The notes below the pieces were generated by a model. That model did not search any database and was not told where the DNA came from. It worked only from the letters and a program-made list of their open reading frames with translations. A program made the position numbers and the translations under genes. From Atrichornis clamosus (Eukaryota; Chordata; Aves; Passeriformes; Menuridae), in NCBI GenBank assembly GCA_013400975.1, contig WBMZ01012791.1, positions 246,124 to 310,123 of the forward strand: a DNA stretch of 64,000 bases. Reading direction: 5' to 3'. Positions 24,210-36,700 of the stretch are shown here, piece by piece; the stretch's first letter is position 1, and the number at the start of each line of letters is the position of its first letter.

Positions 24210-27200
24210 AATTAGCATGCAAAGAGATTCTCTCAGGTACTAAGAAATTAAATGAGTGGAGGCTTCCCACATGAGCTTGCTTCCCTCTAATACAGTCACC
24301 TTCAGTCATTTAAACTAAAACAAGGTGTGAGTTCCTATTATAATCCTTAACTATGAGCTTCTAGCAGTAATCTCAGTTAGTCTAATGAAAGATACAACCT
24401 CTGCCTACATATCTTGGTTCACCTACATGCCACAATTAACAGCCTTAATTGACAGAAAATAATACTTTCATGCATGAAAGAAAACATGTACAGTTAAAAT
24501 TTCATCACATCATTTCCAATTACCATCTCTATGGCCTTCCTAACAAGTTAGTCCTCTGCAAATAACCAAACAGTTGAAACCATAAGAGAATGTTTTGGTT
24601 AGGCAGGGTTGGTGGGGAAAACACAACTCTTAACTCCTTAACCAGCATTTACCCTCCTCCCAGCCTCGCCTGTGCTGGTGTGGGGGAACATCCCCCTCTG
24701 CCTACTGAAGTGTGGTGCTGTGCAGCACTGGTGCTGTGCAGCAGTGAACTGGACAATTCAATGAGCCAGAAAGAAAGCACACAGAGTTGATGGCCATGTA
24801 GAAGGGGCAGGCGTGAGTTCTGGTCCCTGTTCTGTACTGGGCAAGGGGTCTGTTTCGTCCAGTAACCCACAGAAAACAGAAACAGTGCAGGGAACAATGA
24901 CATGATAAGAGCAAATGCCATGCCATAACTGTTATTCTACAAAATCCTACTAGCCATTACTTCATTTTGTGATTGTGTAAGTACTGCCTGCGAGGCATAC
25001 ATCTGCAGGGTTTTCCTTTGCAGCTGCAGGGTTTTCCTTTCAGTGTATTTAAGCAAAATAACTTTCTGGATCTCAGTCATATTTGGATGTAGACCTACAC
25101 AGCCCCGCCAAAACCTAGTCAGTTCTGGGCACACAAGGGCACAACTCAAGTCAAACAGTCAAGTCCTTATTGCAGCAGCAACAGCCACCAGGTTTATTTA
25201 TACACAGAGACCTAAATTCCATCCAAGTCCCTCTTCGCAACACTTTACACAAAAATATTACTGGATATAATGCTTTATTTCCTGCTCTGTGTTTAATTAT
25301 TTTCTTGTCAATTCTTTTTTGAGACATTATGAAGGCAAATACTTTCTCTCAAGATAGATTTTATCTGCCATTTGACTAGCATTTTTAAAACAATTCTGAG
25401 AAGTCAAGAGAAGGATCCCTAGAAAATAATATGTTTTTGGTCATATTCATTTATACGGATATACAGTTGTTGCGGTGTATGCTTATCTACCACTTTTCAC
25501 ATTTTACACTGATTTCTCAGTATAAACATTCTTTGGCTGGTAATACTAGTATTATCATTGGTTTAAAGATCATTCTTCTCTCTGTACAATGAGTTGGTGA
25601 AAAGGTACATCATTGAACATGCATTGTATTGCTTGCATATAGAACTGTTGTCTTTGGAGGGAGGACAAGGTCTGCCCCTGCCATCACAGCTGTCAAGTAT
25701 CCCTACAGAACATGCTGAGCCAGCTGAAGACCTCACCATTCCCAACAATACTAAAATCACAGGTTACTCCTTTCACTTGTGAACCAGAAAAACATGTGAT
25801 CCAATCCTAATTCACTTCAGCACATTTAAACAGTTCAGTTCAATTTAGATTTAAATTATTTTTTTAATAACTGTACTGAAAATATTAAGGGTAGCTTACC
25901 TGTTTTGCTCTACCTTCTCTGTTTCATGAGTGCAAGGCTGAAATTGATTTGATAACTCATTTCAACAAGAAGATTCCCGTTTTCTCTATGCTACTCTGAG
26001 CAATCCAGTTCTTGCTGGATGCCCTATAAACCAGTTCATCTCACTAACCTCACACAAAACTAGCCCTGCTAATAAGAAAAAACCCTAAATGGTTTTCTCT
26101 GTGAGCTGAAGTAGCTCAGTAAGTTCGAAGCTGTGTCAGATCTAACTTTGAGCAGCTGAAAGGTTGTTTTTGTTGCAGTGTGACTGTCCTTCCAGAAGAA
26201 ATGCTAACCTGAGGGAAACAGTTAACTATCACTGCAGGGATGACAAACTTCACTTTAAATTCTATGTGATGCACAAGGATCCAAATCTTTTCAAACCTTG
26301 CTGTCATTCAGTACAATGACCCCAAAAAAACCCTTTCTCTTCTTCCAGAAAATAAAAAATAAAGACTTTTAATTCATTAAAATCAGCAAATCTTTCAAGA
26401 ATATGTATTTGTTTTTAAATGCTGTTGCTCAGGTGAGAATGGCACAAAAGCACTGAGGCAAAGGACTTGCTGAATTCTTAGCACGTCAGAACAGAGAAGT
26501 GCAGAGCACACTTGCAGTCTTTACTTGGAAACTGTTCATGTCAACACTAGGTGGTAGACATGAAGCAAGAACTGACAGAAAAAAAAAGAACACAAGTGGG
26601 TTTTTTTCGTCAGAAAACTTTCCAGAGAGCAGCGTTTATCTGACAAACAAATGTCCAAGGAAGTTGGACTTCCCCTCTGTGTGGGATTCCACTTCTGTTC
26701 TGCTTTGTGGCTGCAAAGCATAGCTTGCTTTTAGTAATTGTTTTGTGAGAAAGCTGTCTCCTGCTCTGCTGTTCATTTATTGTTGATTAAAGATGGTAAG
26801 AGATGTCAAGTGCAAGATGGGGCATTTGGCATCATCTAATATTTATGTGCTACTCCCATTTATACAGACAACAATTAATTTACTTGAGACAGATAAAGTG
26901 ACATCAAGATAACCTTTCTTGACTGCAGTTGTAGTTATGATTCCACGTAACTTTTTGCTTAGAAACAAAATTAACATGAATATTATACATTTAGAATTCT
27001 GGTTGTCTAGAGCTATGATCGGTCTCCTTTGGACAGCATCTCCTGGGGTAGTGACAATGGCCAAAATAGAATGTTGCTAATCTGAAGGATTTCTCAAAAA
27101 AGTCCCTTCAGAAAGAGTATTAGTTAATCCAACTCATCCTTTCAGTGTATTTTTATATCCACTTGAGTTTTGCTGTTGCTCTGCTATCTGTGATCACAGC

Positions 27201-27914
27201 TTTACATTTATTAGTCACACAATATTTAGTCCAGACACACTTATGGGCCAGTTAAATGGAACTTGGGACACCATCTGACACATCCTAAATGGTTATGTGT
27301 AGGGTGCTACCACAGGACTGCAGTGGTTTGGGAGGCGAGCCTTTTCTTAGACATAGATCCACAACAGAAAGATCCAGACCAAGTCATTTCCATGTAACTG
27401 ATCCCGGGAATCTTAATATAAATTACACCATGAAAATGTTCCAGCTTAATAATCAAAACCAAGTAACGATGGCAAGAGCATCAGTCCTATAAAAACCAGA
27501 GATTTTTGCTCTTCTCCCTCCCCAAATATCTGTGTTATTGCCAGAGGGCCATTAGCACTAGGGTGTGGGCAGATCTGTCTCTTCTCCAGTTTGCAAATGG
27601 CAAAATTGAAATTTTTCATTTGTAGCAGATAAACTATCACCACTCTGATTAAAAACACCTACACTAAAAAGTTCCATTCTTCTGTAAAGCACACTTACTC
27701 AGTAAGATTAATGGGTCACTTGACACGTCTTTGATAGGGCTGTTACCGTGTAAAGTCCTCTGAATGCCCTTTTAGATTATTTGAAACAATATTTGGGCCA
27801 AAGGCTTGAGAATGAGCTTCAGGAAGCAGAAATGCTTACATTGATGGTGGATCCACAGGCATTATCAGCATCACTGGCTTTAAAGACTCTGCCTTTAGAG
27901 TGATCCTTTGTTTT
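24210..27914. other. Gene-free stretch (possible SANT 3' UTR; possible PPAT intron 1)
   Basis: Immediately after the stop this may include 3' UTR of the triple-SANT gene. I looked on the minus strand for PPAT exons (the glutaminase GHTRYATTG and HNGEL blocks and the PRPP-binding DDSIVRG block) and saw none. No repeat is recognised. Confidence 0.45.
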
Positions 27915-28125
27915 TGTCGTGGTTTTGCTAGACCTGGTTTCTGGTAGCGGGGGGGATGCAGTGGTGGCTTCTGTGAGAAGCTGCTAGAAGCCCCACTATC
28001 ATGTCCTGCAGGGCCAGTGTCTGGCTGGCTGCAAAGACGGACATGCCACAGGCCAGTTAGAAGTGGTAACACCTCTGTGATAACAGATTTAAGAAGGAAT
28101 TCAAAACAATTCTGGCGCAGCTAGG
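27915..28125 (+). mobile_element. Endogenous retrovirus LTR fragment
   Basis: Starts tgtcgtggttttgctagac, then a G-rich run and a ggtaacacctctgtgataac segment, matching a common avian LTR type from memory. The first 19 bases are identical to the last 19 bases of the window. Resemblance fades after about 28125, so the 3' part seems lost or diverged. No open retroviral frame flanks it. The right boundary is approximate. Confidence 0.6.
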
Positions 28126-31100
28126 TCTCCTTTGTGTTGGCACAAGCATCCATGTGGCCACCCAATGACAGCACTGATTTAAATTAATACAAATTTAAGG
28201 TACGGGCAGAAAAGCAATTGAGCCATCTTGTGAAAATTACTGGAGAGCTGTATAATGCCTACATGGGTGACTTATCTACAGTCAAAGTGAGAGTCAAAGA
28301 AGAATGAGCAATCTCACCCAGCTCTATAGCTAGGTTAATGTAATGGGAAGCCTTGGCCACAATAAGCATAATGGCTGCCTCTGAAATGTCCTCTTGTATA
28401 TATTGTTTGGCACCACTTCCCTCCTGTTTTTTCCACCTCTTCTTACATGATCTCATTCCAGCTGGTTACTCCACATCGAGCTAAGAGCTTAGACTGAAGT
28501 GCATTGGGTGACATATACATTGAAGAGACCTGAACTTGGTTAGAATGAAATCTGGCTTATCTTCACCTTCCCAAAAATGAGTGTTCAGGAATCTGAGCCC
28601 TGCAGGATGTTATGTAAAACAGCCGAGCAGATGTAAGAGCTCACCACAGCAAAAAGGCCTTGCTCTTCCTCCCTTCTTGCAGGAGCAAGCTTTGCAGCAT
28701 GTAATTAAACCAGGCTGTCATCACCTGCAGCACAGAATGGCCCAAAACTTAAACCAAGATAGAACTAAAAGGTAGAAGTATTTCTACATCTACATTCAGT
28801 GTCTGAAGGTACTCAGGAGTGTTTTACCAGCACATACAGCATGAGTGTTCTCATAAAACAGCACACAATTACTAGCTAGGCAAACATCTTACCCTGTATA
28901 TTCCATAGGGAATTTCCATAGAAATATGATTAATACAAAATTTTGTATTTAGATGATTAAAATATTTAACACTGCAGTTCTTGCACCTGGGAATGAGGGA
29001 TCTGCTGAACTCGTAATGGGTTCTTGAGATGAAGAGATAAATACGTTACATACCAAATTATCAAGATCATTACCTGTAGTATATCTGCATTCCTCAGAAA
29101 ATGCCCATTCAAATACTATTGCAATTTTAAGCTTTTTGCTTGAAAGATTCACAGTGTAAGTCATTATACCAATGGCTTGCTAAATAGCCTTTAAACAAAC
29201 CCTATCTTGTGGCCAAGATGTTGTATATAAGGTGTAGATAAACACTTTGATTATGCTATATTGAGTGTAGGTGTTTGGAAGGATGGCTAATGAGAAGCAA
29301 CCAGTAACTTTACTAGATTGAAAGAGAAGTTTCCTAACTCACAGTGGTGATTATCTGGGTTCTGTTGTGTGGGTTTTAGTATGGACAGTAACAGGAAAGG
29401 TATCAAAAAGCACACTGGCCAAGCCTCCACTCATAACAAGTTCCCTACACAGGCCCAGCTGAAACAAGGAGTATTCACTGACTTAATGGGACTTCCACCT
29501 TCATAGAAGAGACCTTTTAAAGCCCTCTTCTAAAAATCAGTACAAAGCTGGGTACACTCAGGTTTCAGTACACACTAGTACTGCCAAAAATATTTTCCAG
29601 AGAATTTTGCAAAAAGTTAACAGAAATCCCACTTGTTCGAAGATTAACTTTGCAAATTTGTCCTGGTCAAGGACTCAAATGACGTTTAATAGATTTGTAA
29701 TTCAGAGTAACTCCTCCTCCCTCCCTCACCGCCCCCAAGAAAGTCCTCTCCTTACCAATATCCTCTGATTTTATTTTGGCATGCTGTCAGTGGATTTTGC
29801 AGTGACTTTGTTCTCTGGCTTACAAAATGCAGAGATGATTTAGAACATCCACTTTAAAGCTTGTTAATGTTGATGCCAGAGTAACATGATTTGCTTTAGC
29901 AGAATGAAAAGTTACAAACGTAATTAGCATTCACTGCTAATATAGCTGCAAAATGTTACAGTGGTGTCAAGTTAAATTGATAAAATGTTCTTAGTGTGTG
30001 GAAGGCCTTGATTAGCTGTGAGTAGGAATATAGTGGTTTTCCTTTTAATTCGCAGTTCACCATTATAAAGTTAAACCCAATAAAAAGCCATGTGCTAACT
30101 TCTGCTACAAAGGAGTGCGGATTTAAGCCTCAACAGCAGCTGCTGTTTAGTTATTAAAAACCCAAAACAACCTAGAACAACTTTTGAAGTTGTTTCTGCT
30201 TATGTCACGACAGTGAAATTTAAGTCTTTCACCTTTCATGCTGTGCCTACTTGTGGGCTCCAGAACCTCACTTACATAAACACACCGATTTCTCATGCAG
30301 AACAGTTTTAGTGAAGCAAGGAGCACCACTTGTACACACCGCTGAACACCTCTGAAATATTTTGGTGGCTTGATCCAGCATAGAGTTTCAAGTTTGCAGC
30401 TGCAAACATCCCCACTGAAGAAAACCTCTTAAGTGCCATAGTAACACGAACCATCAACTTATTCTAGGCCATTTATCAGAAACAGCAAAGTCCTTCACCT
30501 TGCTGCAACAAGCTATATCAGAACATAAAGCTCAAAAAATTTATGCTGCATGTTTTTGAGACATCTAACAAATACTGTGGATTTTTACACATACAGGTAT
30601 GATTTCAAAGATTAGAAACTGTAACATGTTCTACTCTTTGTGGTCCAGTCAGCTCAGAAATGCAACTTGATGCAATGCTATGCTTTCATATTGTGAATTT
30701 TATAATCTAAGATGAATTAAGGGCCAAATTCTGTAATTTGATTTATTGCACAGGACTAATTTTCATATAAGAAGAACATGCTTAAATCTAAGGCCAATAG
30801 TCATTACATAAATATCCTTACTAATTTGAAGGTGATGTCTACGGACTGTATCTTCTAGTGGCCAGTCAAATTTCTATTAGTCACTTAAGCCTGACTTGGA
30901 TGGCCCATTAGTATTTACTATAATTTGTTTTCATATTTACTTATTTTTAAAGGCCTATGGTTAAGAAACACATCTTAGTTTTTAACTTTAAAATAATGGG
31001 CCTAATGCAGTTTACTGATATAGTTGATGCTAAATTGTGGTTTAATTGCGGTTTTCAAGAGACATTCCAAAAAGTAGAAAGAAATATAGGTGTTACCCTG

Positions 31101-32480
31101 TTACTTCATGATAGGGATGCCAGCTCTTCTACACCTCATAACAGGAAAAATGGAAAGAGGTTAGAGAGAAACAGTAATGAAGAAAATGGGGACAGTAACA
31201 TCTCAGCTACTTAACAGAATTTTATTGAGTGCTTGCAAAGGTATACCTACTTGAACAGACTGTTTCACTTTACAGATGCAATGTTTATGTCTCTAAGAAG
31301 GCACCGCTTAAAAATTTTGACCATTACTGAGTTAGAAGGTCAGAATCAGAGGTAGTGCATATATGCCTTTAGGTGTGTAGCTTCCTGTAGAACTTGTGAA
31401 CTGCTCAGTTTCAATCACAGTATAAGTACTGCTGTCTACAATTGTGTCTTTTACAGGGGATAGCTGATATTAAAAAGATCTTGCAAATTAAATGTACTTG
31501 TCAAGTGCCCATCAGAAAGAAAAGAAAAAAAGAGAAAAAAATGCATATTACAAAATCATAAAATAAGGTTGCAATGGAAATTGAGATAATAAGATGCAAA
31601 GTAATGAAAATACATCAATCATTTTAGTTCCAACTAAGAAACTCCAGGTCCACCAGTGTAACTGTAAGCACAGATGAGGTAAGATTTTTTCCAGCCTCTT
31701 CACAGAAAAATGACACAACCTAAAATGAGACTATTGATTACATGTCTTTGTTCCTTGGATTCTGCAGCTCTCTCACTCCCAATAAAAACATTTTTGATGG
31801 ACACTGGCAAATAGATATAGCTTATGAATGATACACCTGCAGTCCAAAAAGAATTATTAGTATATGAGAGTCATGTAGGGGTACTCCACTGTAATAAACA
31901 GAAAATCTCTATGTAAAGGATTTCCTGTTGTTGGCCCAAAACCAATTTCAGAGTTACCTTTACATGTCAGTGACCTCAGAAATACAAAGAATGTATTTTA
32001 TCTATTCAGTGCATGTGTACTTAGAGAAGCCCACCTACCCACACTGTCAGGAATGTCTTTATTTAGCACACTTTTTGCAACTGTGATGTTAAGCACAGTA
32101 TACAGGTGTGTGTACTACAGAAGCTCAGCATGTACTCCTAAACGAACGTGTGCCTGTTTGGCTGTGCACGTGTTCCCACAAGGACCACATCCCGTTCTGG
32201 CACCACTGAAAAAATGATTAGTATATGTCAGTCCATAACGTTACTACTTTGGATACCAGCCAAATGGAAGCAGAACCCAAACTTCATTCTGCAGCTCTGC
32301 ATCCATATGGATCACAGTGAATCAGGTCTGTTGTACGTTGCCGTAGACGTCAGGCAAAGTTTTATTGTATCATGGTGACGAATCTAAACCACTACCGCTA
32401 GTAGGAGCCTAAAAATGCTTCAGAACTTCTCCGTTTCGGTAGCCTCGGTTTGTGTGTTACACTTTTAACGTGAGCATCAC
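28126..32480. other. Gene-free stretch before the CpG island
   Basis: AT-rich DNA without a recognised exon on either strand. If the PPAT model holds, this is the proximal part of PPAT intron 1. The open frame at 30957-31214 has no family resemblance or splice context. Confidence 0.45.
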
Positions 32481-32926
32481 CAGAATGACGGCCAGGCCTG
32501 GCCGCGACTCCGGGAGGAGGTCACCGCCCGCCGTGGCTGGGACGGGGCGGCGGGCGCATCCCGCCGCGCGGGGCGCATCCCTGCCGCCAGGGCACGGCCA
32601 CGCCGCGGGCTCCGCGCAGGGACGTGCGCACGCCCGGGCCGGTGGCGCGGCCCCGGCAGCGAGAGCGGATGCGACTCAAGCGAGATGCAACCGAGGTGTA
32701 AAGGCGTCCGACAGCTGCTTCTTCGGCGGGAACGGCCCGGGGGTCAGGAGGCGGAGGGGTGTTCCTTGCGCTTCGCCTCCGGGATGCTGCCGGGGCTCCC
32801 TGCTGGGGCGGAGCGGAAGGGACCGGCCGGGACGCTCCGGAGCGGGCAGGCCCTCGGCTGCGCCGCTCCCCTCCCCTCCCCTCCCAGCCCACTCCCGCCG
32901 CCGGCGACCCGGGGCCCTCCAGGCTG

Positions 32927-32932
32927 CACGTG
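32927..32932. promoter_or_regulatory. E-box CACGTG in PPAT intron 1
   Basis: A perfect palindromic E-box about 100 bp inside PPAT intron 1, in CpG-dense DNA. CACGTG in such a place is the classic MYC/MAX or USF site, and MYC is known to activate purine synthesis genes including PPAT and PAICS. Occupancy is inference. Confidence 0.5.
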
Positions 32933-33032
32933 CCGGCGCGGAGCCCTGAGCAGCCGCCGCGGCCCGGCCCGACACCGAGCCGCGTCCGGGTAGCCCCGTC
33001 CCGGCAGACGTCGCCCCCCGCGTCCCCTTTAC

Positions 33033-33160
33033 CTGTGCTGCAGCCCCACCAGCCCCAGCGTGATCACATGGGGCACGTCCAGCTCCGTGGGCCACGCGCC
33101 GGAGGCGATGCAGCCGAACACGCCGCACTCCTCCCGGATGCCCAGCTCCTCCAGCTCCAT
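33033..33160 (-). CDS. PPAT: PPAT, coding exon 1 (amidophosphoribosyltransferase)
   Basis: PPAT makes 5-phosphoribosylamine from PRPP and glutamine, the committed first step of de novo purine synthesis in the cytosol. The exon (42 codons plus 2 nt) starts [17 protein letters not shown]: the short propeptide followed by Cys12, the glutaminase nucleophile exposed after propeptide removal. It ends GLVGLQHR at donor CACAG|gtaaag, just before the GQESAG block of the family. None of the later exons (glutaminase remainder, PRPP-binding domain) was found to the left in this window, so intron 1 would exceed 32 kb. PAICS lies divergently 586 bp away. Confidence 0.93.
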
Positions 33161-33746
33161 GGCGCGGGCAGCACGTGGCGGCGCGGCGGCCCCGCTCCCA
33201 GTCCCAGTCCCGGCCCCGCTCCAGCGGCTCCCGCGCGCTGCTGCCGGCGGCGCGCTCAGCCCACAGCGCCGCTCCGCTCGGGGCTCACGCTGGCCCGCCG
33301 GGCGCCTCCCGTCCTCATTTACATGCGGGGGGGCGACACCGCACCCCCGGCCCGCTCCGCCGCCTCGCCCGGCCCCGCCTCCCCCCCCTTCCACCCTGCC
33401 CCGCGACCCCGCAGGGCGCACCAGGCCGGGGGGACGTTTGCCCGCGGGGTGAGGGTGCGGGGGGCCGGGGGCCGGGCGCGGCGTGGCTCCGCCATTGGCC
33501 GGGCAGAGGGCCGGGGCCGTGTTTGCATGGGACGGGGGGGTGATGCCGCCGTTCGGGGTTCGCCCGGGGGGCTCGGCGGGGCCGCCCCGCGGCGTAGGGC
33601 GGCGATTGGCGGGCGGCGCCGCTGCCCGCTGCCCGGGCTGCCCGCCCCTTCCGCCGGCCCCTTCTTACCCCGGCGGCCGAGCCCTGCGGCGTGCGCTTAG
33701 GCTCTCTCCTGTGCCCTAGGTGCCCGCGCCCGCTCCCGCCGCAGTC
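33161..33746. promoter_or_regulatory. Bidirectional PPAT-PAICS promoter region
   Basis: The 586 bp between the two start codons is CpG-dense with no TATA box. Visible elements are two ATTGG (inverted CCAAT) boxes at 33494-33498 and 33605-33609, an octamer-like gtttgcat at 33521-33528, a GC box at 33642-33648 and an E-box CACGTG at 33172-33177. A shared PPAT (GPAT)-PAICS (AIRC) promoter is established in chicken and mammals; which element drives which gene here is inference. Confidence 0.85.
33172..33177. promoter_or_regulatory. E-box CACGTG in the PPAT 5' leader
   Basis: A second perfect CACGTG, 12 bp upstream of the PPAT start codon. With the copy at 32927 it brackets PPAT exon 1, a layout compatible with MYC-family control. 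Confidence 0.5.
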
Positions 33747-33765
33747 ATGGCCCCCGCAGCATCAG
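33747..33765 (+). CDS. PAICS: PAICS coding exon 1
   Basis: Nineteen coding bases (MAPAAS plus one base) ending at ATCAG|gtaacc. The start context gtcATGg is fair, and downstream frame and total length fit the family. Confidence 0.88.
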
Positions 33766-36700
33766 GTAACCGGGCGGCCGTCGGGGACTGGGTGGGTTGG
33801 TCCGGGGCGCCCCTCTCGGGGGGCCGCTGCCCGCTCAGGGGCTCGGGGTGTAGGTGCTTGGGAGCCAACTCTTTCCCCGCGTAGTTTTAACTTACATATA
33901 TTCTTTTTTTGGTGGATAGCCGATCGTGCGTGGGGGTGGGCACGGCTGCAGGGCAGGCGGCAAGGGGCAGCTTCAGGCGGAGGATGCTGAGGGCGACAGC
34001 CGCCCCGCGCCGCTCAGATCGCGGAGCTCCTCCGGGTTTGTCCTGAAGTTAAAAAAAAAAAACAAAAAAAAAAAGCGGGGCGGGGGGGCGGTGAAAGCGG
34101 CGCAGCTCTTGCCTGCCCCGTTCAGGCGGCAGCTCCCGGCCGCCCGCGGCCGTGGGCGCTGGGGGCGGCTGGGGCAGCACCGCCGCCTGCACCGGAGTTG
34201 CCCGGCTGTGGCCCCAGCGGCTCCGGGCGTGCCTGGGTAGGAGCCTTGAGCGGGGCTTTTGGCCTCGCTGCTCGCGGAGCTTGGCCGGATCGCACCGTAG
34301 GTAGGGGCTCAGCGAACTCGTGGTCACGGACCGCAGCGCGGGGTCCTGTTCACTCCCCATGGAAGGTGGCGGCTCTGCGTGCGGAAGTAAACAAGTCCTT
34401 GCGATGCAAAACTGACTTTTTTTCTTTTTAATTCTTCTAGACCTGAAACTTGGTAAAAAAGTTAATGAAGGTAAAACGAAAGAAGTGTACGAGCTGCCAG
34501 ATATCCCGGGATGTGTTCTCATGCAGTCAAAAGACCAAATAACGGCGGGAAATGCAGCCAGGAAGGACCGAATGGAAGGGAAGGCTGCCATTTCCAACAC
34601 AACAACTAGCTGTGTGTTTCAGCTGCTTCAGGAAGCTGGTAAGTATTTTAAAGGTAGGGTATGTATGCCTGTGCATTACAGACATTACAAAACAGTGTTG
34701 TTTTATAAAAGTTTGTCCTGCCTTGAGGCTCTGGTGGTTTTTTAGTCTCTTTTCTACTAGTTTATAGTTACGCTTTTCTCTCTGGTTCTTTAGAGCTGAG
34801 TGAGTGACATCTTCCTTTGGAACACGAGAGTGTCTGAAGAAATCTAGTTTGCAGATAACTCTGCAATAGTTTCTCCTGCTTGTTTGGACACGCTCCTAAT
34901 CCCGTCCCCTTTACTTTTGTCAGTTTTTCCATACCCTACACCTCCCTACCTGTAACACTGGGCTGGATGCATCTGCCTTGCTTTACTAGATCTGCATGCA
35001 TGGAAAGCACTGCTAGCTAGTAGCACTACTAGACTATGTCTAGGCTGCGTGAAATCCGTGTATGAGCGCTGAAGCATAAAATAAGAGTGTCTTTTCCTCC
35101 TCTCGGTTTTGTGTTGTAGGAGCACAAACTTTCTGTAAGCTTTGTACATAACGCTTGTGGGGACCACATTGCAAGTACATTTATCAGTCTGTATTGAAAG
35201 TATCAGGAGCATAATGCTTACTTTGAAAGACTCAAAATATTTCTGCTGCTAGAAGTGAGCTTTCAGAGAGTACATAACTAACTTGAGTCACTCAAGTAAG
35301 TTTTGCACTGCATATTCAAAAATGGAGCCACTAGCTTTGCTTTGAGAAAGCATTTTGAAGGTGTCTTTTGAGAAGTCTGTAAGTTGCAAAGAGGAGTTTG
35401 TGCTGGTGATAAGTCTGCTAACAGTACTAGAATACAGGCACCGGTAAGCTTAGTTAAGACTGCTTACACCTGTGTGGTGAGTGTGCAAAAAGACTGCTTC
35501 AGGTACCAGCTGAGTTACTCTAGAATTTGTATTATCTGTTACAAAGTGTGGTGATAACTCTCAAACAGTGAAGTCCTAGCGTGTTTCATATGTGGGAAGA
35601 GAAAGATGGTTTCTCTAGAGCTATATATTTCTGTGCAGATAGTTTTTAAAATACAGGCTGAGACAAAGATATATCAAGGAATTCAGTGTAATCCTCAGTC
35701 GCTGGCTTTTTTGGGAAGCCTGTTGTGCATACAGTACAAAGAAGCCTCCAAGGTATTGAATTACATTTGTAGTTGATAACAACTTCTAATTTTCATTTAG
35801 GAGCAATTAGTGAGATGTTTTGCCTAGATCTTGAATGGCAATAGTTAAGATAACAATCAAAATACTTAATATCCTACAGAAGTGAGCTTTTAACATGAAG
35901 AAGCCATTCCGTTGACCGCTCAAATATCCCTGAGTGGCTTGTACTCGTAACTTCCACAGGTGCTGTGGAAAAAGGTGTAGGGTAAACTGCAGCTGCATTT
36001 TAAACAACAAAACAACTTTCCGTGTTCTTCCCCAGTGTCCTTATTTGAGTAGTGTAAATGGCAGATAATGGGAATGCCTTATTGTAGAGGTAGTTTGTTT
36101 GCCTTGCGCAACTCTTTACCTGCTCTTTCAGAGGTGATGATTTACAAAGTTCAGTTAAAGTTTTTCTCCCTTCTACAATAGAACGAATGTCAGCCCAGCA
36201 AAAGCACACGTGCCCTGGTGAAAAACGTAGTAATGAACCAGACAGGGGGCCTTAACGGGCAGTTGCTTATTTAAATTGTTCTGCCTGGGAAGGAAATGCG
36301 ACAAAATTTGAAGAGTCAGTGTTCATACTGTCTTTTACGACATTTTTGTTCTTTCTTTATGGTTCTGGAAGTGGAGTGAAATGGAGCTGCTACTTGGTTT
36401 GACTTGAGTGCAGCTTCTTTGCTTTCCGTTTCTGACAGATGCCAGTTGGGCTTGACAAATGTCTTGCCCTGGGTGGGGAGAAGAGTGGGACTTTCCTCAA
36501 GAGTGAAATTGAAAAAAGAGCCATTTTGCACTAACAGTGCTGATCTGCACATTGGCTGTCCCTGTTTAATATGGGGTCAGTCATCTTACAATTATGTAAA
36601 AAGGTTGACTTCCTGCAGCAGGTTTGAGTGCACATGCTTCTGAATCCTACTGTCTTTTGCCTAACAAACCACCAAGATCTAGTGTCCTAAATAACTTAGT

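Larger units (their letters stand above)
32480..34360. promoter_or_regulatory. CpG island over the PPAT-PAICS promoter
   Basis: A sharp change to very GC-rich, CpG-dense sequence covers PPAT exon 1, the intergenic stretch and PAICS exon 1 with part of its first intron. Several long frames on both strands (up to about 300 codons) are open only because GC-rich DNA has few stops. GC boxes are visible at 32805-32811 and 33642-33648. Confidence 0.9.

Noticed and set aside
24210..33030. Hidden PPAT exons 2-11 on the minus strand
   Set aside because: I looked for the glutaminase and PRPP-binding blocks and for the family C-terminus and saw none. This was by eye only, so the absence is not proven.
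32452..34600. Very long open frames on both strands (for example 32759-33700 and 34049-34600)
   Set aside because: They lie in the CpG island, overlap PPAT/PAICS exons in other frames and are rich in Pro, Arg, Ala and Gly. GC-rich DNA leaves frames open by chance.
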